From Ciceribacter sichuanensis (GTDB lineage Bacteria > Pseudomonadota > Alphaproteobacteria > Rhizobiales > Rhizobiaceae): a stretch of DNA of 64,000 bases. Under the pieces are notes generated by a model that was given only the letters and a program-made list of their open reading frames with translations, made no database searches and was not told the origin of the DNA. The position numbers and the translations under genes were made by a program. Shown in pieces: positions 7,998 to 16,843 of the stretch (positions are counted from its first letter, which is position 1; each line of letters opens with the position of its first letter). The stretch lies in assembly GCF_024055605.1 (NCBI RefSeq), contig NZ_JAMXLX010000003.1, forward strand, positions 372,001 through 436,000. The letters are read 5' to 3'.

Positions 7998-8288
7998 TCA
8001 GGTCCGCACCAGATCCGGATCCACTTCACGCAAAAGCTGTCGCATAGCGTCCTGCCTACAGCAATCGTGCTTTCCCATGTAGTACTCGATGATGGATTCC
8101 ATCATTTCGTCGTCCGTCAGGCAGAAGGTCCTGCGGAAGGTGGTCTCGATGTTCTGTGTCCTGAAGCTTATCCGTCGCAACATCGCCAGCAGGATCACGA
8201 AGGCGACAATGGTGAGCAGCCAAAATGGCCACCCCATCTTTTGCAGAGCGCGGATCTCAAACCCAATGATACCGATTTCGTTCTGCAT
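7998..8288 (-). CDS. Small membrane protein of unknown function, 96 aa
   Basis: From the ATG at 8288 (MQNEIGIIGFEIRALQKMG) the protein has one clear transmembrane helix (PFWLLTIVAFVILLAML, about residues 22-38) and a charged cytoplasmic tail containing two adjacent Cys (KHDCCRQDAMRQLL). A frame extends 17 codons further upstream, but GGGGG precedes the ATG at 8288. No family recognised. It lies between the 54-aa gene and tRNA-Arg. Confidence 0.6.
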   Translation of the reverse strand: MQNEIGIIGFEIRALQKMGWPFWLLTIVAFVILLAMLRRISFRTQNIETTFRRTFCLTDDEMMESIIEYYMGKHDCCRQDAMRQLLREVDPDLVRT

Positions 8289-8449
8289 TGCGGACCCCCA
8301 CGGCAATGATAACCGGATCATTATCGCCGGATGTCTCATTCGAGATCAAGACGCGAGGCTCATTCTGACTAGGTTAATCTTAAGTGCTGGTAAATATTCC
8401 GCCCCCGGAGCGCCGAGGCCAGTGCCCTGTTTACGTTAAGGGGAGCAAA

Positions 8450-8526
8450 TGGTGATCCCGGCGCGATTCGAACGCGCGACCCCCAGATTAGGAATCTGGT
8501 GCTCTATCCTGCTGAGCTACGGGACC
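8450..8526 (-). tRNA. tRNA-Arg (anticodon CCT)
   Basis: On the minus strand GGTCCCG pairs with CGGGATC in the acceptor stem, the D arm contains GTAGCTCAGC, the anticodon arm is CCAGA-TTCCTAA-TCTGG with anticodon CCT, and the T arm contains GTTCGAATC. CCA is encoded (8450-8452). It decodes AGG. Confidence 0.97.
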
Positions 8527-8591
8527 ACTTGACGCATCCATACAAAAGGCCGAGCGGGAAGCCAAGCCCTTTTCCGGAGGCGAGTTCGGCT

Positions 8592-9755
8592 TCAATCGGT
8601 CAGCCGCTGCTCGGCGAGCCTGACCCAATAGGATATGCCGTAGGCGAGAACCTCGTCGTTGAAGTCGTAGGCCGGGTTGTGCAGGCCGGGTGTGTCGCCG
8701 TGGCCGATCATGATGTAGGCGCCGGGCCTCGACTGCAGCATGAAGGCGAAATCCTCGCCGGCCATCGAGGGATCGACCTCGGTATTGACCTTGTCCTTGC
8801 CGGCGACGTCCATGGCTGCGCGCGCGGCATGCTCTGTCTCTTCCGGATGGTTGACCGTGACCGGGCAGGCGCGTTCGTAGACGACTTCCGCTTCCGCGCC
8901 GTTGGCGGCGGCGAGGCCGTGGGCAATTTCATGGATACGCTTCTCGGCGAGGTCGCGGACGGTTTCATCGAGGGAACGGACGGTGCCGGTCAGCGAAGCC
9001 TCTTCCGGAATGATGTTATGCGTCGTGCCGGCATTGAAGCGGGTGACGGAAACCACGACGGAGCGCAGCGGGTTGGCGTTGCGCGCGGCGATCAGTTGCA
9101 GGTTGGTGACGATCTGGGCGCCGATGGTGATCGGGTCCACCGTGTTGTGCGGTTCGGCTGCGTGGCCGCCGCGGCCCTTGACGGTGATGAAGAACTTGTC
9201 CGGGGCGGCCATGATGCCGCCCTTGCGGATCGAGAAGGTGCCGACCGGTTGGCCCGGCATGTTGTGCATGCCGTAGACTTCCTCGATGCCGAAGCGCTCC
9301 ATCAGTCCATCCTGAACCATGGCGAGCGCGCCGGCACCACCTTCTTCCGCCGGCTGGAAGATGACGATGATACGGCCGTTGAAATTGCGGGTTTCGGCGA
9401 GATATTTTGCCGCACCCAGGAGCATGGCCGTGTGGCCGTCATGGCCGCAGGCATGCATTCTGCCCGCGATCTTCGATGCCCAGGGCTTTCCGCTGATCTC
9501 CTCGATCGGCAGGGCATCCATGTCGGCGCGCAGGCCGATGGAGCGGCTGCTTTCGCCGCGGCCCTTGATCACGCCCACGACGCCCGTTCTGCCGACACCG
9601 GTTACGATTTCATCGACACCGAATTCATTGAGTTTTTCCGCGACGAAAGCTGCAGTGTTCTCGACATCGTAGAGAATTTCCGGATTGGCATGAAGATGGC
9701 GACGCCATTCGCTGACCTCCGCCTGGAGTTCGGCAGCGCGGTTCAATATCGGCAT
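8592..9755 (-). CDS. M20 family metallopeptidase / amidohydrolase (hippurate hydrolase type)
   Basis: A 387-aa zinc hydrolase of the M20D group (hippurate hydrolase, N-acyl amino acid amidohydrolase, IAA-amino acid hydrolase). Metal-binding motifs are GRMHACGHDGHTAM (about 94-107) and the catalytic FQPAEEGG; MAGEDFAFML holds the C-terminal Glu. It removes an acyl group from N-acylated amino acids in the cytoplasm; exact substrate unknown. AGGA lies before the ATG at 9755. It is divergent from the D,D-carboxypeptidase gene across 157 bases. Confidence 0.92.
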   Translation of the reverse strand: MPILNRAAELQAEVSEWRRHLHANPEILYDVENTAAFVAEKLNEFGVDEIVTGVGRTGVVGVIKGRGESSRSIGLRADMDALPIEEISGKPWASKIAGRMHACGHDGHTAMLLGAAKYLAETRNFNGRIIVIFQPAEEGGAGALAMVQDGLMERFGIEEVYGMHNMPGQPVGTFSIRKGGIMAAPDKFFITVKGRGGHAAEPHNTVDPITIGAQIVTNLQLIAARNANPLRSVVVSVTRFNAGTTHNIIPEEASLTGTVRSLDETVRDLAEKRIHEIAHGLAAANGAEAEVVYERACPVTVNHPEETEHAARAAMDVAGKDKVNTEVDPSMAGEDFAFMLQSRPGAYIMIGHGDTPGLHNPAYDFNDEVLAYGISYWVRLAEQRLTD

Positions 9756-9912
9756 GTTGCTTTCCTGCTCGACGATTTCAGAGTATTGCTTGGGGAGGCG
9801 CGGGAATGCACGCCTCAAGATTGACGTATTCAATGGGCTTTGCCATTGCTTGAAGTCATAGGGCAAATAATTGCCGTTTGCGAGACTCATCCGCATCCGA
9901 AGAGGACTGATC

Positions 9913-11031
9913 GTGTCGACGAAGTATTCCACCGTGCAGAAAACGCAGTTCAGCGGCCGCAGGCTGGCGGCCTTTTTCTGTGCCCTGACCGTGGCGTTTC
10001 CGACGCTCTCCCATGCCAATCCGACGATGGTGGTCGATGTCGCCACCGGGCGGGTGATCGAGCATGAGGATGCGTTCCGCAAATGGTATCCCGCTTCGCT
10101 CACCAAGATGATGACTGCTTATTCGACCTTCAAGGCGATCCGCGCCGGCGAGGTTTCGCTGGAAAGCATCGTGACCATGAGCAAGGTTGCCGCCGATCAG
10201 CCGGCGAGCAAGATGTATTACAAGCCGGGAGCCCAATTGACGCTCGACAGCGCGCTGAAGATCATGCTGGTTAAGTCGGCCAACGACATCGCAGTTGCCA
10301 TCGGGGAGCGCGTCGGCGGGACGCTCGACGGCTTTGTCGCCCGCATGAACGCGGATGCGAGAAGCCTCGGCATGACCTCCTCGCATTTCATCAATCCCAA
10401 TGGGCTGCCGGGAAAGGGCCAATACACGACGGCGCGTGACCTTGCTATCCTCGCCGTCGCGTTGCGGCGGCAGTTTCCGGAATATGCCGGTTATTTCTCG
10501 CTTGAGGGCATCAACACCGGCAAGAAGGAATACCCGAACTACAATCTGCTGATCGGTCGCTTCGATGGCGCGGATGGCATGAAGACGGGCTATATCTGCG
10601 CTTCCGGTTTCAACCAGGTGTCCTCGGCTACCCGCAACGGCCGGACGGTCGTTTCCGTCGTGCTCGGTGCCGACAGCCTCGGCGGACGCGCCGATGTTTC
10701 GGCCGAACTGTTGCAGAAGGCGCTGACCTCGTCGGGCGGTTCCGGTCCTCGCCTCGATACGTTGCAGCCGTATGGCGATGCGGCGGGCGAAGTGACCGAC
10801 ATCAGCGCCGAAGTCTGCAATCCGAAAGCGCGCGAGGTGCGCAGCGAAGGCCGCGACGAAGAGGGACGCATGAAACTGCGTTCGCCTTATATCCATGAAA
10901 TGGGCCGCCCTCCGCGCACAGTCTACGCGGGTCTCATTCCCGGCACCGAAGCTCCGTCCAAGACGCCCGCGGGTTCTGCCGTCGCCGAGATTGCCAACGT
11001 GCCGATCCCCAAGCCGCGGCCGACCTTCTGA
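9913..11031 (+). CDS. dac: D-alanyl-D-alanine carboxypeptidase (penicillin-binding protein, S11)
   Basis: A 372-aa periplasmic penicillin-binding protein that trims the terminal D-Ala from peptidoglycan pentapeptides. It has a signal peptide (RRLAAFFCALTVAFPTLSHA), then the three active-site motifs SLTK, SAND and KTGY in order. The C-terminal third is Pro- and charge-rich, without a recognised domain. The GTG at 9913 has AGAGG 7 bases upstream and gives a normal signal peptide. The CobW-like gene starts 14 bases after the stop, so the two are co-transcribed. Confidence 0.93.
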   Translation: MSTKYSTVQKTQFSGRRLAAFFCALTVAFPTLSHANPTMVVDVATGRVIEHEDAFRKWYPASLTKMMTAYSTFKAIRAGEVSLESIVTMSKVAADQPASKMYYKPGAQLTLDSALKIMLVKSANDIAVAIGERVGGTLDGFVARMNADARSLGMTSSHFINPNGLPGKGQYTTARDLAILAVALRRQFPEYAGYFSLEGINTGKKEYPNYNLLIGRFDGADGMKTGYICASGFNQVSSATRNGRTVVSVVLGADSLGGRADVSAELLQKALTSSGGSGPRLDTLQPYGDAAGEVTDISAEVCNPKAREVRSEGRDEEGRMKLRSPYIHEMGRPPRTVYAGLIPGTEAPSKTPAGSAVAEIANVPIPKPRPTF

Positions 11032-11045
11032 TTTCGAGAGATACC

Positions 11046-12227
11046 ATGTCATCTGTAAAGGGCCGTATCCCGGTCTCGATCATTACCGGCTTCCTCGGTG
11101 CCGGAAAGTCGACGCTCCTCAACCGGATCCTCAAGGATCCCGCAATGAAGGATGCTGCCGTCATCATCAACGAGTTCGGCGAGGTCGGGATCGACCATAT
11201 GCTGGTCGAGGCGTCGAACGATTCGGTCATCGAGCTTGCGGATGGATGCCTTTGCTGCACGGTGCGCGGCGAACTGGTCGAGACGCTTGCCATGCTGATC
11301 GACGGCATGCAGACCGGAAAACTGAAGCCGATTTCAAGGGTCGTGATCGAGACGACCGGTCTTGCCGATCCGGCACCGGTCATGCAATCGGTCATGGGAC
11401 ATCCGGCGATCAGCCAGCATTTCGATCTCGATGGCGTGATAACCGTCGTCGATGCGGTCAATGGCCTGAAAACGCTGGAAGGTTTCTCCGAAGCCCTGCG
11501 GCAGGCGGCCGTCGCCGACCGGCTGATCCTGACGAAAAAGACGCTTGCAGATGAGGCGACAATCGACGCGCTCGCCGTTCGGCTACGAGAACTCAATCCT
11601 CGCGCCGTTATTACCGATGGCGATAGCGAGGGAGCCGGAGAGGCTGCCGTTCTCGTCAACGGACTCTACGATCCGGCGACGAAGATCGCCGATGTCGATC
11701 GCTGGCTGAGGGACGAAATCGCGGCGGAGCATAACCACGGCCACGACCATCACGACGATGAGCACCACGGTCACGAACACCATCATGACCATGGGCATCA
11801 CCATGATCATGCGACGCATCACCATCACCACCACGATGTGAACAGGCACGGAAATGACATCCGGTCCTATTCTATCATCCATGACAAGCCGATCGATCCG
11901 ATGGCGCTGGAGATGTTTCTCGACATTCTCCGTTCGACCCATGGAGAGAAGCTCTTACGCATGAAGGCGGTGGTGGCGCTGACCGACCGACCGGACCGTC
12001 CGGTCGTGCTGCACGGGGTGCAGTCGATTTTCCACCAGCCGGTCCGCCTGCCGGCATGGCCCGACCCGTCCGACCAGCGCACGCGTCTGGTGCTGATCAC
12101 CAAGGATCTTCCGGAAACCTACGTGCGGGAACTGTTCGATGCGTTTACCGGACGCCCCGCGATCGACCGGCCGGACAGGGCCGCGCTGGAGGACAATCCG
12201 CTGGCCATTCCGGGCCTGAAGATCTGA
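11046..12227 (+). CDS. CobW/COG0523-type GTPase with histidine-rich metal-binding loop
   Basis: A 393-aa G3E GTPase. Walker A is TGFLGAGKSTL (about 14-24), the family's metal site is CLCC (near 73-76), and IETTGLADPAP is the Walker B/switch region. Residues about 227-262 are a run of His and Asp (EHNHGHDHHDD and onward, ending HHHHHHD). A CobW C-terminal domain follows. The family inserts metals, often zinc, into client enzymes; the His loop suggests a zinc or nickel store. The long CAT/CAC codon run is a true coding tract. It directly follows dac. Confidence 0.92.
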   Translation: MSSVKGRIPVSIITGFLGAGKSTLLNRILKDPAMKDAAVIINEFGEVGIDHMLVEASNDSVIELADGCLCCTVRGELVETLAMLIDGMQTGKLKPISRVVIETTGLADPAPVMQSVMGHPAISQHFDLDGVITVVDAVNGLKTLEGFSEALRQAAVADRLILTKKTLADEATIDALAVRLRELNPRAVITDGDSEGAGEAAVLVNGLYDPATKIADVDRWLRDEIAAEHNHGHDHHDDEHHGHEHHHDHGHHHDHATHHHHHHDVNRHGNDIRSYSIIHDKPIDPMALEMFLDILRSTHGEKLLRMKAVVALTDRPDRPVVLHGVQSIFHQPVRLPAWPDPSDQRTRLVLITKDLPETYVRELFDAFTGRPAIDRPDRAALEDNPLAIPGLKI

Positions 12228-12240
12228 GCGCTGGCGGGCT

Positions 12241-12477
12241 TCAGCGTTCCCCGCCCTTGCGGATCAGGAAGCGGTGGCCAGTGTCGATCTTGATGCTTTC
12301 CAGCAGGTCGTGTCCGTCTTCGTGGCAGAAGTGGGGAATGTCGATCACGGCCAGAGGGTCGGTGGTCTCGATGGCGAGTTCAGTGCCGGCGGCCAAATCG
12401 GCCATCCGGCGACGGGTCTTGAGGACCGGCAGGGGGCATTTCAGCCCCTTGAGGTCATAGACCACGGGTTCGCTCAT
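12241..12477 (-). CDS. TusA/YedF-like sulfur carrier protein
   Basis: A 78-aa SirA/TusA-fold protein with the signature CPLP (GLKCPLPVLKTRR, Cys14), whose Cys carries persulfide in sulfur relay to tRNA thiolation or molybdenum cofactor formation. Which pathway this copy serves cannot be told. Its ATG overlaps the stop of the upstream L,D-transpeptidase gene (ATGA), so translation is probably coupled. Confidence 0.88.
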   Translation of the reverse strand: MSEPVVYDLKGLKCPLPVLKTRRRMADLAAGTELAIETTDPLAVIDIPHFCHEDGHDLLESIKIDTGHRFLIRKGGER

Positions 12478-13784
12478 TGCGTTTGCCAGAACTTCCAGAA
12501 CGGCTTCTTTTCAGCCTGAGCGGTTTCCTGTGCCGGCGCGGTGGCGTCCGTTGCCGTGTCCGCTGTCGCGGTCAGCGGATTGGGCTGCGGCACGGGAACG
12601 GCGGCCGGGGTGCCCTGTGGTGCGGTTGTAGTGCCAGAAGCAGCAGCGCCAACTGCCGCAGCGGTCTGCTGCGGGGGCTGCGCCGCTGGGGCGGGCGTGC
12701 TCTGGTTCGGCTTTGCCGCCGCCATGCGGGCAATCGCAGCCGGCGCCGATGTCGGCGCTGCGGACTGCGCTGTCTGTATTTTCTCGGCATCCTCGAGAGA
12801 TACGAGTTTGCCGGCCTTCAGTGCGGAGCCGGTCGGCGCATAGGCGAGGTCGTGACCCTTGCGCTGGTCGGCGACGATCGCCTTGCGCTCGGCTTCGGTC
12901 GGATCGTACCAGACCTTGTCGCCTAGCTTCTTCAGCGCCTTGTCATAGGCCATCTGATAGGTCTTGTTGTAGGAATTGAGCGCCATCTCAAGCGCTGGCG
13001 GCGTCGACATGGGGGGGCAGGCTGCACCGGCGTTCATGCCCTTACCGCCTTCTACCTGCTGGTTGAAGACGTATTTCTTGCCGCAGACGGCGACCTCGGG
13101 GGGACGCTTGGTCACCTCGAAATTATCGTAGCCGGCTTTCAGCATCTGCCAGAATTCGAAATGCGGGCTGGCGCGATGGCGCGCCATGTTTTCCGCAGTC
13201 ATGCGGAAGGGGAAGGCCTGCAGCTGGATGGTCTGCTGGCCGCCCTTGAAGGCGTCGCGGGCGAAGGCATAGATCTCGAGGATCTGTTCGTCCGTCATCG
13301 AATAGCAGCCGGCGGACGAGCAGGCGCCATGGATCATCAGGTTGGTGCCGTTACGGCCATTGGCGGAATCGTAACGGTTGGGAAAGCCGGTGTTGATGGC
13401 GAGGTAATACTTGGAATTCGGATTGAGATGCTGGGGCGAGAGTGGATAGAAGCCTTCCGGCGCCTGCCGGTCGCCTTCCTTGATCTTCGGCCCGAGCCTG
13501 CCCGACCATGCGCAGATCGCATATTCCTTGATCTTTTCGAAACGGTTGTCCGTCTTCGCTTTCCAGATCTCGAGAACGCCCTCTTCCTTGAAGATCCGGA
13601 TCGCGATCGGCGAATTGCGTTCCATGCCCTTCGCCTGCATGTCCGCAAGGATCTTGGGCGACAGGGGATGATCGACCTTGTCCTTGACCTGGGACAGATC
13701 GACGGTTTCAAGCGTTTCGTTGACTGTGCAACCTGCCAGCAGTGCGGCCATGGTCAAAACGAGGACAGACGATTTCCAACGCAT
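12474..13784 (-). CDS. L,D-transpeptidase family lipoprotein (YafK-like)
   Basis: A 436-aa exported protein. The N terminus MRWKSSVLVLTMAALLAGC is a lipoprotein signal (lipobox LAGC). The YkuD-type catalytic motif is MIHGACSSAGCYSM, with the nucleophile Cys in SAGC. The C-terminal 120 residues are low-complexity Ala/Pro/Gln/Thr. YafK-like enzymes act on meso-DAP peptide cross-links or detach envelope lipoproteins. The start at 13784 is chosen because it places the lipobox correctly; an upstream in-frame ATG at 13838 would bury it. The tusA-like gene overlaps the stop. Confidence 0.88.
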   Translation of the reverse strand: MRWKSSVLVLTMAALLAGCTVNETLETVDLSQVKDKVDHPLSPKILADMQAKGMERNSPIAIRIFKEEGVLEIWKAKTDNRFEKIKEYAICAWSGRLGPKIKEGDRQAPEGFYPLSPQHLNPNSKYYLAINTGFPNRYDSANGRNGTNLMIHGACSSAGCYSMTDEQILEIYAFARDAFKGGQQTIQLQAFPFRMTAENMARHRASPHFEFWQMLKAGYDNFEVTKRPPEVAVCGKKYVFNQQVEGGKGMNAGAACPPMSTPPALEMALNSYNKTYQMAYDKALKKLGDKVWYDPTEAERKAIVADQRKGHDLAYAPTGSALKAGKLVSLEDAEKIQTAQSAAPTSAPAAIARMAAAKPNQSTPAPAAQPPQQTAAAVGAAASGTTTAPQGTPAAVPVPQPNPLTATADTATDATAPAQETAQAEKKPFWKFWQTQ

Positions 13785-13958
13785 TCCGGACGGCTCATCT
13801 CGAAAAAAGATACAAGTGCTTTCGTCGGAAAGCGCCATGCTGCCAATTTATGGTTTCAATCTTTACAAATCATAAACCAAAGGCGCCTGTCCGACCAGTA
13901 TAAGGCCGCCGATACCGCTGCAAAGCAGCAGCATTGTGGCCGATCTGCACTACAGGCC

Positions 13959-14912
13959 TCAGAGATTGCGCCCGATATTGAGGAATTTCTGACGCCGGTC
14001 GTTGCGCAGCTTTTCTCCCGGCTGGCCCGAAAGCTCGGCAAGAGCGCCCGCGATGACATCGCCGGCGGTGTCGATGACCCGCTGGGGATCGCGATGGCCG
14101 CCGCCGACCGGTTCTGGAATGATGCCGTCGATGACGCCGAGCGCCTTGAGGTCCTCGGCAGTGATCTTCATGTTGGTCGCCGCTTCCTTGGCGCGCGTGG
14201 AATCGCGCCAGAGGATGGAGGCGGCACCCTCCGGCGAAATGACCGAGTAGATCGCGTGTTCCAGCATGTAGACCCGGTTGCCGGTGGCAATGGCGATTGC
14301 GCCGCCCGAGCCGCCTTCGCCGATGACGACCGAGATGATCGGGACGTGCAGCGAAAGGCACATTTCCGTCGAGCGGGCGATGGCTTCCGCCTGGCCGCGC
14401 TCTTCGGCGCCGACGCCCGGGTATGCACCGGCGGTATCGATCAGGCTGACGACCGGCAGGCCGAAGCGGTCGGCCATTTCCATGATGCGGATGGCCTTGC
14501 GGTAGCCTTCCGGACGGGGGCTGCCGAAATTGTGCTTGAGGCGCGACTTGGTGTCGTTGCCCTTTTCCTGGCCGATCACCGCGACGGGTTGGCCACGGAA
14601 GCGGGCGAGGCCTGCCTGGATCGCGGCGTCCTCGGCAAACTTGCGGTCGCCGGCAAGCGGCGTGAATTCGGTGAACAGCCGAGCGGCGTAATCGACGAAG
14701 TGCGGACGCTGCGGATGGCGCGCGACCTGCGTCTTCTGCCAGGCGTTGAGCTTGGAATAGATCTCCACCATGGCCTCGCCGACGCGAGCCTCCAGTCGAC
14801 CGATCTCCTCGGAGGTGTCGATGCTCTGGTCTTCCTCGGCAAGTTTCTTCAACTCGTGGATCTTTGCCTCGAGGTCGGAGATTGGCTTTTCGAAGTCGAG
14901 ATAGTTGTGCAT
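13959..14912 (-). CDS. accA: Acetyl-CoA carboxylase carboxyltransferase subunit alpha
   Basis: A 317-aa subunit that, with AccD, transfers the carboxyl group from biotin to acetyl-CoA, the committed step of fatty acid synthesis. Recognisable segments are MHNYLDFEKPISDLEAKI at the N terminus, FGSPRPEGYRKAIRIMEMAD, LIDTAGAYPGVGAEERGQ and GEGGSGGAIAIATGNRV (the oxyanion-hole glycines). The length is normal. GGAACGGA precedes the ATG at 14912. It lies 76 bases after xerD in the same direction. Confidence 0.97.
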   Translation of the reverse strand: MHNYLDFEKPISDLEAKIHELKKLAEEDQSIDTSEEIGRLEARVGEAMVEIYSKLNAWQKTQVARHPQRPHFVDYAARLFTEFTPLAGDRKFAEDAAIQAGLARFRGQPVAVIGQEKGNDTKSRLKHNFGSPRPEGYRKAIRIMEMADRFGLPVVSLIDTAGAYPGVGAEERGQAEAIARSTEMCLSLHVPIISVVIGEGGSGGAIAIATGNRVYMLEHAIYSVISPEGAASILWRDSTRAKEAATNMKITAEDLKALGVIDGIIPEPVGGGHRDPQRVIDTAGDVIAGALAELSGQPGEKLRNDRRQKFLNIGRNL

Positions 14913-14988
14913 GAAATCCGTTCCGATCTTTCTGCCCTGGCCATTCTTACGCCTGGCGCTGGCATTGCCAGTCTGGAGAGCCGAGGCT

Positions 14989-15930
14989 CTAATCGTGGTT
15001 TTTGGCCTGTTTTGCAAGGGGGTGATGTGTCTGGACCAGCTTCTGCAGCCTTTCATCCAGCACATGCGTGTAGATTTGTGTGGTGGAAATGTCGCTGTGA
15101 CCCAGCAATTCCTGCACGACACGCAGGTCTGCGCCGTTCTGCAGGAGGTGGCTGGCAAAGGCATGGCGCAGCACATGGGGAGAAATGGCTGACGCCCTCA
15201 AGCCGGCCCTGATCGCAAGATCCTTGAGGTCGCGGGCGAAAACCTGCCGGGGGAGATAGCCCTCCTTGCTCGCCGCGGGGAAAAGGAAGGGGCCGGTTTC
15301 TCCATCCGTTTCGGCGGCCAGCATCTCGCCATAGCGGGCGACCGCCGCGATCGCGGCCTTGGAAAGCGGCACCAGCCTTTCCTTGTTTCCCTTACCGCGG
15401 ATCATCAGGAAACGGCCTTCCTGCGCCAGAACCTTGACCGGCAGGGCCACCAGTTCGCTGACGCGCATGCCTGTGGCGTAAAGCAGTTCCAGCAGGGCCA
15501 GCATGCGCAGCCGTGACAGGTGTCCGGGACCGACAAGGGCCGCTTCTCGCTCGGCAAGCGAAAGCAGCCGATTCACCTCGTCTTCGGAAAGTGTCTTGGG
15601 AAGAGGCCGCGATTTCTTCGGAGAGTCCAGAATGGCCGTCGGATCGTCGCCCCTCAAGCCCTCGGCGTACAGGAACTTGTAGAACTGCCGCATGGTGGAG
15701 AGACGGCGGGCCTGTGAGGTCGGCTCGTATCCCCTTTTGGCGAGATCCGAGAGATAGGCGGAAAGCGTCTGCTGGTCGGCCGCGTCGATACCGATCTTCC
15801 GGGAGGAGAGAAAGTCGTGGAGGTCGTCGAGATCGCGCTCGTAGGATGATAGCGTGTTGGCGGCGGCTCCGCGCTCCGCGCTCATCATCTCCAGGAAGGC
15901 CTCCATGCGGGCCTGGCTCAAATCGGACAA
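14989..15930 (-). CDS. xerD: Site-specific tyrosine recombinase XerD
   Basis: A 313-aa tyrosine recombinase that resolves chromosome dimers at dif with XerC and FtsK. The SAM-like N-terminal domain (1-100) is followed by the catalytic domain with Arg in [22 protein letters not shown] (His-x-x-Arg), [15 protein letters not shown] (His and nucleophile Tyr). The TTG at 15930 has GGAGG 5 bases upstream; an ATG eight codons later has none. XerD is favoured over XerC by the accA/aroK neighbourhood. The preceding 50-aa gene ends 15 bases upstream. Confidence 0.93.
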   Translation of the reverse strand: MSDLSQARMEAFLEMMSAERGAAANTLSSYERDLDDLHDFLSSRKIGIDAADQQTLSAYLSDLAKRGYEPTSQARRLSTMRQFYKFLYAEGLRGDDPTAILDSPKKSRPLPKTLSEDEVNRLLSLAEREAALVGPGHLSRLRMLALLELLYATGMRVSELVALPVKVLAQEGRFLMIRGKGNKERLVPLSKAAIAAVARYGEMLAAETDGETGPFLFPAASKEGYLPRQVFARDLKDLAIRAGLRASAISPHVLRHAFASHLLQNGADLRVVQELLGHSDISTTQIYTHVLDERLQKLVQTHHPLAKQAKNHD

Positions 15931-15945
15931 GATGGCCTCCGCTGG

Positions 15946-16098
15946 TTATTGTACGGGCGGATTGACCCGCTCGGAAGGGATGCGAACGGTGACATCCCGT
16001 TCCCGGGGTTCGACGAATACCACCAGAGACCACATTATGCCGTAGACGATCGCGACGGCAGTGGCGCAGAAGAAAGCGAAACGGAACAAGGTAGGCAT
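15946..16098 (-). CDS. Small single-pass membrane protein upstream of xerD, 50 aa
   Basis: ATG at 16098 (AAGGA 8 bases upstream) gives MPTLFRFAFFCATAVAIVYG, one transmembrane helix and a basic tail (EPRERDVTVRIPSERVNPPVQ is the end). It is followed after 15 bases by xerD on the same strand. The tail, on the far side of the membrane if N-in, is unusually rich in Arg and Pro. Function unknown. Confidence 0.7.
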   Translation of the reverse strand: MPTLFRFAFFCATAVAIVYGIMWSLVVFVEPRERDVTVRIPSERVNPPVQ

Positions 16099-16191
16099 GG
16101 CATCGTCCTTGGGGCAGGCCGAAAGCTGATATGACGACGCATCCTGCGCATTGCAAGGCGCGCGGCCATCGCTTTCCTTCATGCGTATGGC

Positions 16192-16219
16192 TTGACGCTT
16201 GCCCTGCATTTGTAAATAC
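16192..16219 (+). promoter_or_regulatory. Possible sigma-70 promoter for aroK-aroB
   Basis: TTGACG at 16192-16197 is followed after 16 bases by AAATAC at 16214-16219. It sits 28 bases before the aroK start on the correct strand. The -10 is a weak match. Confidence 0.4.
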
Positions 16220-16246
16220 CGTGTTAAAACACTTGCGAACAGGCCG

Positions 16247-16843
16247 ATGACCGATACGATTTTTCCCGATGTCCCGACTTTGGGCGAGCGTGCCCGGGCC
16301 GCGCTGGGGCGCCGCAATCTCGTTTTCGTCGGATTGATGGGCGCTGGAAAATCCGCGATCGGCCGCATGGTCGCGGGGCAGCTTGGCCTGCCCTTCGTCG
16401 ATACCGACGTGGAAATCGAGCGTGTGTCGCGCATGACGATCAGCGAGCTTTTCGCCGCTTATGGCGAAGACGAGTTCCGTGCGCTTGAGACGCGCGTGAT
16501 CAAGCGCCTGCTGAAATCCGGCCCGCGCGTGGTTTCCACCGGCGGCGGCGCCTTCATCAATGAAAAGACCCGCAGACAGATCGAGAAGGGTGGTATTTCG
16601 CTCTGGCTCAATGCCGATCTCGACGTGTTATGGGAAAGGGTCAACAAGCGCGATCACCGGCCTCTTCTCAAGACGGAAAATCCGAAGAAGACGCTGGAGG
16701 ACCTGATGCAGAAGCGCTACCCGGTCTATGCGCTGGCCGACATCTCCGTCGTGTCGCGCGACGTGCGCAAGGAGATCATCGCCAACGAGGTTCTGGCGTC
16801 GATCATCGACCATACCGCAAAGGCAGAAAGCAAGAATGACTAG
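16247..16843 (+). CDS. aroK: Shikimate kinase
   Basis: A 198-aa kinase that phosphorylates shikimate with ATP in aromatic amino acid synthesis. Walker A is VGLMGAGKSAIGR (about 27-39); the shikimate site is DTDVEIE, then EDEFRALE and STGGGAF; the lid contains HRPLL. The ATG at 16247 is chosen; 16 further in-frame codons upstream lack family resemblance. aroB begins 8 bases inside its end, so the two are translationally coupled. Confidence 0.96.
   Translation: MTDTIFPDVPTLGERARAALGRRNLVFVGLMGAGKSAIGRMVAGQLGLPFVDTDVEIERVSRMTISELFAAYGEDEFRALETRVIKRLLKSGPRVVSTGGGAFINEKTRRQIEKGGISLWLNADLDVLWERVNKRDHRPLLKTENPKKTLEDLMQKRYPVYALADISVVSRDVRKEIIANEVLASIIDHTAKAESKND

Noticed and set aside
8499-9824. A 441-codon open frame on the plus strand
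   Set aside because: Antisense to the M20 hydrolase; no ribosome-binding site and no family resemblance.
11740-11845. Tandem CAT/CAC repeat as a microsatellite
   Set aside because: It is the in-frame histidine-rich loop of the CobW-like GTPase, a known feature of that family.
13161-15212. A 683-codon open frame on the plus strand
   Set aside because: It is antisense to the L,D-transpeptidase and accA, both of which have clear motifs. High GC at third positions keeps the opposite strand open; the translation resembles no family.
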